This document shows positions 7,526 through 13,017 of a DNA stretch of 13,017 bases, one piece after another. This DNA is from Bacteroidia bacterium. Lineage in GTDB: Bacteria; Bacteroidota; Bacteroidia; Bacteroidales; UBA5342. The DNA is taken from positions 1-13,017 of the forward strand of contig JAUIMD010000015.1 of NCBI GenBank assembly GCA_030433225.1, read 5' to 3'. Numbering within the stretch: position 1 is the first letter of the stretch; each line of letters starts with the position of its first letter. A program made the translations under genes and the position numbers. The notes below the pieces were generated by a model. It did not search any database. It was not told the DNA's origin and worked only from the letters and a program-made list of their open reading frames with translations.

Positions 7526-8779
7526 ATGCCAAAGAATTTAAAACTCGAAATATTTTCAGAAATCGGAACCCTGCGTGGAGTAATATTGCATCCTCCCGGG
7601 CAGGAAGTAGAAAACATGACGCCCGACAACGCCCAACGCGCCCTTTACAGCGACATTTTAAACTTGTCCGTGGCGCGCGAAGAGTACCGCCAGTTTGAAC
7701 AGGTGCTTCAAAAAGTAACCCAGGTACATTATGTAAAAAACATGCTGGCTACCATTTTAGAAGACGACAACCTGAAAATTGAACTGGTGGAGCAGGTGTG
7801 CAAAAACGACAATGTACCCGAATTACGCAATAGCCTTGCCGATTTACCGGCCAACGAACTGGCCCGCGTTTTAATTGAAGGATTTCCGCTTCCCCTTAAC
7901 CTGCTCAGCAATTTTTTAAGCGATGAGCGCTATGCCTTGCAGCCGCTGCACAATTTCTTTTTCATGCGCGATGCTTCCCTGGGAATTTGGAACAATGCAG
8001 TCGTATCGCGTATGGCAACCAAAGTAAGGCAGCGGGAAACCATCCTGATGAACCTCATTTTTACGCATGCTTTTAACACGCCCATCATTAACCCGGCCAA
8101 GAAAATTTCAGCTTCTGCCAAAAATTCTTTTGAAGGTGGCGATATCCTGGTGCTCTCTCCCGAGATAATTCTGATTGGCATTGGCAAACGTACCACCCCC
8201 GATGGGGTAGATTTTATTGTACAGGAATTGGCCGCCCGTAATCCGGGAAAATTCCGCATCATTGTGCAGGAACTGCCCGAAAGCCCGGAATCATTCATCC
8301 ACCTTGATATGGCCTTTACCATGCTTAGTGCCGACCAATGCATGGTATATGCTCCCCTAATATTGGAACACAACCGTTTTCAAACCATTTCTATTTCGGT
8401 GGAAAACGGGAAGGTTTCGCGCATAAAAAAAGAAGAGCACATACTTGCGGCCCTTAAAAAATACGGCATGCAGGTACATCCGGTTTTTTGTGGCGGCCAA
8501 ACCGACCGATGGATACAAGAGCGGGAACAGTGGCATAGCGGAACCAACTTTTTTACCATCGCTCCCGGTAAGGTAATTGGTTATGCCCGCAACACACACA
8601 CCATTGATGAGTTGCATAAAAACGGATTTGAAGTAGTAAAAGCCAACGATTTTATTACAAATGAAAAGGCATTGGATGCGTATGGAAACTGTGTAATTAC
8701 GCTTGAAGGGTCGGAGCTGGCACGCGGCGGCGGAGGCGCCCGGTGCATGAGCATGCCCTTTTTAAGGGATGCATTGTAG
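7526..8779 (+). CDS. arcA: Arginine deiminase (EC 3.5.3.6)
   Basis: This is a 417-residue protein, a normal length for the enzyme that hydrolyses L-arginine to L-citrulline and ammonia. All core residues of the guanidine-modifying family are visible: MRDA with Asp149, EGGD with Glu203 and Asp206, HLD with His259, and the nucleophile Cys407 in ARGGGGARCMSMP near the C-terminus. They correspond to Asp166, Glu224, His278 and Cys406 of the Pseudomonas enzyme. The segments KVRQRET (166-172) and GTNFFTIAPGKVIGYARNTHT also fit the family. The frame extends back to a TTG at 7505, but that codon lies inside a perfect TAnnTTTG promoter box, so the ATG at 7526 (MPKNLKLEIF) is preferred. No ornithine carbamoyltransferase, carbamate kinase or arginine/ornithine antiporter gene is next to it, so it is not in a classical arc operon. 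It may act alone in arginine catabolism, ammonia release or citrulline supply. Confidence 0.93.
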   Translation: MPKNLKLEIFSEIGTLRGVILHPPGQEVENMTPDNAQRALYSDILNLSVAREEYRQFEQVLQKVTQVHYVKNMLATILEDDNLKIELVEQVCKNDNVPELRNSLADLPANELARVLIEGFPLPLNLLSNFLSDERYALQPLHNFFFMRDASLGIWNNAVVSRMATKVRQRETILMNLIFTHAFNTPIINPAKKISASAKNSFEGGDILVLSPEIILIGIGKRTTPDGVDFIVQELAARNPGKFRIIVQELPESPESFIHLDMAFTMLSADQCMVYAPLILEHNRFQTISISVENGKVSRIKKEEHILAALKKYGMQVHPVFCGGQTDRWIQEREQWHSGTNFFTIAPGKVIGYARNTHTIDELHKNGFEVVKANDFITNEKALDAYGNCVITLEGSELARGGGGARCMSMPFLRDAL

Positions 8780-8800
8780 GCAGGTTCAGCAGAATTGTAC

Positions 8801-8824
8801 CGTTCGGGTTGCCCGCGTTTTCTT
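8801..8824 (+). terminator. Possible intrinsic terminator after arginine deiminase
   Basis: CGGG-TTG-CCCG (8805-8815) forms a short hairpin. It is extended by an outer CG/CG pair across a two-base bulge and followed by TTTTCTT. It sits 21 bp after the stop codon and ahead of the predicted SNF2 promoter. The stem is short, so support is modest. Confidence 0.35.
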
Positions 8825-8849
8825 GATGCTGTGTTAATAAACATTGTGG

Positions 8850-8887
8850 CTTAGGGCTTTTCCCCCAATATAAAAAGCTTATTTTTG
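8850..8887 (+). promoter_or_regulatory. Predicted promoter of the SNF2 gene, with upstream dyad
   Basis: TATTTTTG (8880-8887) matches TAnnTTTG exactly, 56 nt before the ATG at 8944. CTTAGGGCTTTTCCCCCAAT (8850-8869) lies 30 bp upstream (start to start) and closely resembles the motif 27 bp upstream of the arginine deiminase -7 box. Confidence 0.45.
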
Positions 8888-8943
8888 TGACTTACCAGAA
8901 AGTGGAACACCTAACGTAAAACACAAAACCAAAAGTTTCTTTA

Positions 8944-11913
8944 ATGGAACAGGAATTTATTTTAACCATTATTCAGCACAGGTATCTTGGATGGATTGGC
9001 TCGCCGTGCATCTCAGAAAAAAACAACCAGGCCTTTATCACCATAAAAGAAACGCTTACCGGTTTCCACCTTACCAACGGAACGTTTGATTTATCGGAAG
9101 ACGAAAAGGAAATTTTGCGCCTGTTTGATAAATTTGCTGACCATAACCTGGTACGCATATTTAGCCGCGAAAAAAGTGCCAACGATTTTTACTCCAAAAT
9201 AACGCTCGAAAAATTTGAAAGTCAGGTGCGTCCCTTCATTGAAGAGCAGATTGCCAAAATGATTGACATTGCGCACAGGGCGGGCATTCCTATTTACAGC
9301 AGAAAACCCAACTATTACAACCTGTACGAGGCCGATTTACTAACTGTGGTAGACCGCGATGCCGAGGCTGTGTTTAATTTTGAACGCACCCCTGAAAAAT
9401 TTTCGTACTACTTAACCATTCAACATCAAAAACGCACAATAAGCCTGTTAAATAAGGATTTAATAGTGCTCTCTAACGATCCATGCCGGGTAATTCTGGA
9501 TCAGAAACTGTTTTGCTTTCATGACATTGACGCAAAAAAGTTAAAGCCCTTCACCAAAAAGTCGGCCGTAATTATTCCTAAAAGTGCCGAGAAAAAATAC
9601 TTTGAAACCTTTGTACTCAACTGCATAAAAAACAACCTGTGTGAGGTAAAAGGCTTCGAAATTATCAACCGCAAACCCCAGGTGTTCGTTTATCTCTTTT
9701 TGGAAGAAAACCTGGATGGATTTCCGGTGCTCACGCTGAAATTCCGCTATGGCAACCGCTATTTTATGTATGCCGGAAAAGCGGCTTCTGATGTTAGTTT
9801 TGAGGATCGCGATGGAAACTTCCGGTTCATAATGTTTCAGCGCGATGCCAACCTGGAAAAAGAGGTAGTTGCGGCACTCACAGAAGGTGGACTGCAACTG
9901 ATGAACACGTCACAGTTTTCCTTGCCCGAAATGCCCAAAGAGCCCTCGCAACAGCTCCTTGTATTGCTGCGTTGGCTTAACGTGCACCACGCCATTTTGC
10001 TAAACAACGGCATTGAACTGAAGCAGGAATTTTACAAAACCCGTTACTTTTCGGGCCATGTGCAGCTTTCCACCTCCATGGAGGACAAAACCGACTGGTT
10101 CGAATTAAACGGCATTGTTACTTTCGGAGAATTTAAAATTCCCTTAAACCAATTACGAAAACACATTTTAAGTGGCACCCGCGAATACCTGCTGCCCAAT
10201 GGGGAAACGGCCATAATTCCTGAAGAATGGATTGTGCGTTACCAGGAAATTTTCAAATTTGCCACCGACCAGGACGAAAGCCTGAAGCTGGACAAAATCC
10301 ACTTTAACCTGCTTCGCAACAGCGATGTACACAAGGCCGACCGCGAAATACTGAAAGACATTTATTTGTACAAGGCCGACACCAACATTAAGGTGCCTAA
10401 CTACTTAAATGCCAATTTGAGGGGCTACCAAAAAGAAGGCTACAGCTGGATGATGCACCTGCGAAAAAACAACTTTGGCGGATGCCTTGCCGATGATATG
10501 GGGTTGGGAAAAACCTTGCAAACCCTCACCCTGCTGCAAAAAATATATGAAGACACCTGGGATTGGAAACGGAATGACGTAACTACCCTGGAGGATGAAG
10601 GAAACATGTCGGACTCGTTTGACCTGTTCAACCAAAAACCGGTATTTCCATCGGCACGTCAGGTGCAAAAACTACCGGCCTCCATCATTGTTATGCCCAA
10701 ATCGTTGCTGCATAACTGGGAAAATGAAATCCGGAAATTCTGCCCCAAATTGCTGGTGTACAACTATACCGGAAGTAAACGTTTCCGCACGGTCGAAATC
10801 GGTAAAGTTTTCCGGCATTACAACGTAATTCTCACCTCTTATGGCCTGGTGCGTAACGATCTGGAATTCATACAGAAATACCGTTTTTATTACATTATTC
10901 TGGACGAAAGCCACTACATCAAAAACCCAGCCTCCAAGGCGTACCAGGCTGTAAACCAACTGAGTGCCGAGCATCGACTGGTAATTACTGGAACACCCAT
11001 AGAAAACAGCCTGCAGGACCTTTGGGCACAGTTCAATTTTATTAATAAGGGATTGTTGGGATCCATGAACTATTTTAAGCAGCATTTTGTGCTTCCCATT
11101 ACCAAAAACAACGACGAAACCCGGGAGGCTCGCCTGCAAAAAATTATACAGCCGTTTATTTTACGCCGCACTAAAAACGAAGTAGCCAAAGATTTACCCG
11201 CACTTACCGAGCAATTGCTGTATTGCGAAATGTCGGAGCAGCAGCGTGAATTTTACGAAAAAGAAAAATCGGGCATACGCACTAACCTGATAGAGCGCAT
11301 AGAAACCTCAGGGATCGACAAATCACGTCTGATGGCTTTGCAGGGGTTAATGCGCCTGCGCCTTATTGCCAACCACCCGGTACTCATTAACAAAACCTAC
11401 CGACACGATTCGGGTAAGTTTGAGCGCATAATTCGTAACATTAAAAACCTGGTGGCCGAAAAACATAAGGTACTGGTGTTTTCTTCGTTTGTCAAACACC
11501 TCCACCTCATTGAGCATTACCTGGTGCGGGTAAAACAGAATTACAGCATTTTAACCGGAGCCACCCATAACCGCGAAGAGGTTATTCGAAGGTTTCAGGA
11601 GGAGGAGAACAACCTCGTGTTTTTAATCAGCCTGAAAGCGGGTGGCGTAGGATTAAACCTAACGGCAGCCGACTATGTATTTATTCTGGATCCGTGGTGG
11701 AACCCACAGGCAGAAATGCAGGCCATTAACAGAGCCCACCGTATTGGGCAGGACAAAAAAGTGATGGTGTACCGATACATTACCCGCGATTCCATTGAAG
11801 AAAAAATAGTGAAGCTGCAAGGGCAAAAAACAGAATTGGCCAACACCTTTATTAATACCAACAATCCGTTTAAAAACTTAACCGAGCAAGAATTGCAGGA
11901 GCTGTTTAAATAG
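8944..11913 (+). CDS. SNF2-family DEAD/DEAH-type helicase (ATP-dependent DNA translocase)
   Basis: This 989-residue cytoplasmic protein has a complete SNF2 motor in its C-terminal half. The parts in order are LRGYQKEGYSW (492-502), Walker A DMGLGKT with Lys523, motif Ia IIVMPKSLLHNW (581-592), Walker B DESH (654-657), motif III TGTPIENS (682-689), motif IV KVLVFSSF (842-849), motif V SLKAGGVGLNLT (896-907), and motif VI QAINRAHRIGQ (926-936). Between Walker A and motif Ia there is a short acidic insert (about 540-570). The first ~480 residues are an N-terminal extension typical in size for bacterial SNF2 proteins; I see no SWIM zinc motif or nuclease domain. Bacterial members are linked to RNA polymerase recycling, DNA repair or defence, but no partner genes are adjacent that would select one. 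The ATG at 8944 has a promoter-like box 56 nt upstream. Intact motifs suggest an active ATPase. Confidence 0.93.
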   Translation: MEQEFILTIIQHRYLGWIGSPCISEKNNQAFITIKETLTGFHLTNGTFDLSEDEKEILRLFDKFADHNLVRIFSREKSANDFYSKITLEKFESQVRPFIEEQIAKMIDIAHRAGIPIYSRKPNYYNLYEADLLTVVDRDAEAVFNFERTPEKFSYYLTIQHQKRTISLLNKDLIVLSNDPCRVILDQKLFCFHDIDAKKLKPFTKKSAVIIPKSAEKKYFETFVLNCIKNNLCEVKGFEIINRKPQVFVYLFLEENLDGFPVLTLKFRYGNRYFMYAGKAASDVSFEDRDGNFRFIMFQRDANLEKEVVAALTEGGLQLMNTSQFSLPEMPKEPSQQLLVLLRWLNVHHAILLNNGIELKQEFYKTRYFSGHVQLSTSMEDKTDWFELNGIVTFGEFKIPLNQLRKHILSGTREYLLPNGETAIIPEEWIVRYQEIFKFATDQDESLKLDKIHFNLLRNSDVHKADREILKDIYLYKADTNIKVPNYLNANLRGYQKEGYSWMMHLRKNNFGGCLADDMGLGKTLQTLTLLQKIYEDTWDWKRNDVTTLEDEGNMSDSFDLFNQKPVFPSARQVQKLPASIIVMPKSLLHNWENEIRKFCPKLLVYNYTGSKRFRTVEIGKVFRHYNVILTSYGLVRNDLEFIQKYRFYYIILDESHYIKNPASKAYQAVNQLSAEHRLVITGTPIENSLQDLWAQFNFINKGLLGSMNYFKQHFVLPITKNNDETREARLQKIIQPFILRRTKNEVAKDLPALTEQLLYCEMSEQQREFYEKEKSGIRTNLIERIETSGIDKSRLMALQGLMRLRLIANHPVLINKTYRHDSGKFERIIRNIKNLVAEKHKVLVFSSFVKHLHLIEHYLVRVKQNYSILTGATHNREEVIRRFQEEENNLVFLISLKAGGVGLNLTAADYVFILDPWWNPQAEMQAINRAHRIGQDKKVMVYRYITRDSIEEKIVKLQGQKTELANTFINTNNPFKNLTEQELQELFK

Positions 11914-11963
11914 CCGTTGGTTCACCATATTGTCTTTTTGTAAGCACACTGGCACGTACAAGA

Positions 11964-12000
11964 AAATGTTAAAAATATATTGTTAATTATTTTAACATTT
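11964..12000. repeat. Perfect 11-bp inverted repeat in AT-rich region ahead of cco genes
   Basis: AAATGTTAAAA (11964-11974) and TTTTAACATTT (11990-12000) are exact reverse complements separated by 15 nt. A further TGTTAA at 11981 in the spacer makes three half-sites: TGTTAA at 11967, TGTTAA at 11981 and TTAACA at 11992. The inner pair forms TGTTAA-N5-TTAACA. It lacks GC and a T-tract, so it looks more like an operator than a terminator, although a role in ending SNF2 transcription cannot be excluded. The rest of 11914-12178 is AT-rich, with a TTTATATT direct repeat at 12026 and 12039 and no supported gene. Confidence 0.6.
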
Positions 12001-12158
12001 ATAACGATTCACATGCTCAACTTGGTTTATATTCTTAATTTATATTAATACCCGTTATAAATAAAAATCACTATGCGGCTGTATATGTGCATCTTACAAA
12101 ATGCTATTAAGATTCAAAATGAATACTTTCAAGAGGTTTACACCTTTTGTATAAATAG

Positions 12159-12166
12159 TATATTTG
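12159..12166 (+). promoter_or_regulatory. Predicted -7 promoter element of ccoS
   Basis: TATATTTG is an exact TAnnTTTG match ending 12 nt before the ccoS ATG at 12179, implying a very short leader. A weak -33 candidate is TTTA at 12137-12140 with an 18-nt spacer. The box contains a TTG at 12164 in frame with ccoS, which could be mistaken for its start. Confidence 0.45.
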
Positions 12167-12178
12167 GAGTGCTGTTTT

Positions 12179-12379
12179 ATGAACATCTTGTATCTTTTAA
12201 TAGGAGCCAGTCTGTTGGCTGCCCTTGTATTTCTGGCCTTATTTATTTGGTCGGTGCGCACAGGTCAGTTCGAAGACACCTATACCCCATCCGTTCGCAT
12301 TTTATTTGACGATGATGAGGTAAACGATGACGGTGTTCAACAGGAACAGGTACCGGATAACGAAACGAAAAAAGATTAA
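12179..12379 (+). CDS. ccoS: cbb3-type cytochrome oxidase assembly protein CcoS
   Basis: This 66-residue protein has one N-terminal transmembrane helix (about residues 3-25) followed by the CcoS signature WSVRTGQFEDTYTPSVRILFDDDE and an acidic, polar tail. CcoS is a small inner-membrane factor that, in Rhodobacter, is needed to deliver copper/heme cofactors into the CcoN subunit of cbb3 oxidase. The ATG at 12179 gives the standard N-terminus (MNILYLLIGASLL); the upstream in-frame TTG at 12164 lies in a promoter box and is not used in this call. ccoN follows after 25 bp, so the two are almost certainly co-transcribed. The copper-ATPase gene ccoI, often just upstream of ccoS in other genomes, is not present; an SNF2 gene lies there instead, across a 265-bp gap. 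Confidence 0.93.
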   Translation: MNILYLLIGASLLAALVFLALFIWSVRTGQFEDTYTPSVRILFDDDEVNDDGVQQEQVPDNETKKD

Positions 12380-12404
12380 CTGAAAATCGGATATAGAGAT
12401 CATT

Positions 12405-13017
12405 ATGGAAATTCAAAGATTCAATTACGACAATGCCACGGTAAAAAACTTCACCATTGCTACCATTGTATGGGGTGCTGTGGCGCTTATTGTTGGATTG
12501 CTTGCTGCCTTACAGTTGGCTTTCCCGGTATTTAATCTTAACCTGGAATACACCTCATTTGGCCGGGTACGCCCTGTGCATACCAATGCAGTAATTTTTG
12601 CCTTTATAGGAAATGCGATGTATGCAGGTATTTATTACTCGTTGCAGCGGGTGCTAAAGGCCCGACTTTTTAGCGACGTGTTAAGTAAAATCCACTTTTG
12701 GGGCTGGCAATTAATTATTGTTTTGGCCGCCGTTACCCTGCTCATGGGTTTTACCACCGGAAAAGAATACGCCGAGCTGGAGTGGCCCATTGATATTCTT
12801 ATTGCGCTGGTGTGGGTGGCTTTTGGTGTTAATATGATTGGCACCATTTTAAAACGAAGGGTAAAACACATTTATGCCTCCGTATGGTGGTACCTGGCAA
12901 CCTTTTTGGGGGTTGCAGTTTTGCACATCGTAAATTCCATTGAAATACCTGCCAGCTTACTAAAAAGCTACCCCATTTATGCCGGTGCGCAAGATGCCGT
13001 GGTGCAATGGTGGTATG
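12405..13017 (+). CDS. ccoN: cbb3-type cytochrome c oxidase subunit I (CcoN), partial (C-terminus beyond right edge)
   Basis: 204 complete codons are visible from the ATG at 12405 to the right edge. Hydrophobic helices lie at about 16-40, 58-80, 98-116, 129-148 and 158-176. RPVHTNAVIFAF contains His59, the expected low-spin heme b ligand of CcoN. The visible end, VVQWWYG, is the run-up to the active-site HNAV motif, whose CuB-ligand His would be the next residue. CcoN is the catalytic subunit of the proton-pumping, high-oxygen-affinity cbb3 oxidase in the inner membrane. In many Bacteroidota ccoN is fused to ccoO; that cannot be checked here because the gene is cut. It follows ccoS by 25 bp and begins the structural part of the cluster. 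Confidence 0.95.
   Translation, partial: MEIQRFNYDNATVKNFTIATIVWGAVALIVGLLAALQLAFPVFNLNLEYTSFGRVRPVHTNAVIFAFIGNAMYAGIYYSLQRVLKARLFSDVLSKIHFWGWQLIIVLAAVTLLMGFTTGKEYAELEWPIDILIALVWVAFGVNMIGTILKRRVKHIYASVWWYLATFLGVAVLHIVNSIEIPASLLKSYPIYAGAQDAVVQWWY

Noticed and set aside
8944..11913. SNF2 helicase as part of a phage-defence system
   Set aside because: No methylase, nuclease, PLD or other defence partner is adjacent; the neighbours are arginine deiminase and cbb3 oxidase genes. A housekeeping role is equally likely.
12073..12309. 78-codon open frame beginning before ccoS
   Set aside because: It overlaps ccoS in another frame and shows no recognisable motif. The overlapped stretch is explained by CcoS.
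1..13017. CRISPR, tRNA, rRNA, insertion sequence or attachment site
   Set aside because: No regularly spaced repeats, cloverleaf with CCA-end features, rRNA-like stretch, transposase or integrase frame was found by reading both strands.

Overview
The window reads as ordinary chromosome from a Bacteroidota bacterium, most likely a Cytophagales-like lineage (inference). The reasons are: signal peptides ending in A-Q, start codons without a clear Shine-Dalgarno, near-perfect TAnnTTTG (-7) promoter elements just upstream of several genes, and families common in that phylum (DUF4197 lipoprotein, TIGR02757/DUF2400 protein, CcoS followed by CcoN). I see no rRNA, tRNA, CRISPR array, insertion sequence, prophage or integrase, and no sign of a recent mobile island.

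Left part (1-6440, all minus strand). A long gene runs off the left edge. It encodes an exported protein with a phosphohistidine swivel domain followed by a PPDK-type ATP-grasp domain. That order resembles alpha-glucan water dikinases rather than PEP synthase. Upstream of it is a DUF4197 lipoprotein gene that starts 3 bp after the stop of an SLC12-type (cation-chloride cotransporter-like) permease, so those two look like an operon. Upstream again, 84 bp away, is a TIGR02757/DUF2400 gene.

Middle part (6542-11913, plus strand). A PAP2-family membrane phosphatase is divergent from the DUF2400 gene across a 101-bp region that contains a hairpin. It is followed by a complete arginine deiminase with all catalytic residues, then a 989-residue SNF2 helicase. 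The arginine deiminase and SNF2 promoter regions share a dyad-like motif at almost the same distance upstream of their TAnnTTTG boxes.

Right part (11914-13017, plus strand). A 265-bp AT-rich intergenic region carries a perfect 11-bp inverted repeat. It is followed by ccoS and the 5' part of ccoN, the start of a cbb3-type cytochrome oxidase cluster for microaerobic respiration.

The genes do not form one obvious pathway. The clear functional units are permease plus lipoprotein, and ccoS plus ccoN. The points most worth a second look are the exported dikinase-like protein, the inverted repeat ahead of the oxidase genes, and the promoter motif shared by the arginine deiminase and SNF2 genes. I do not see convincing evidence for a wholly new multigene system here.
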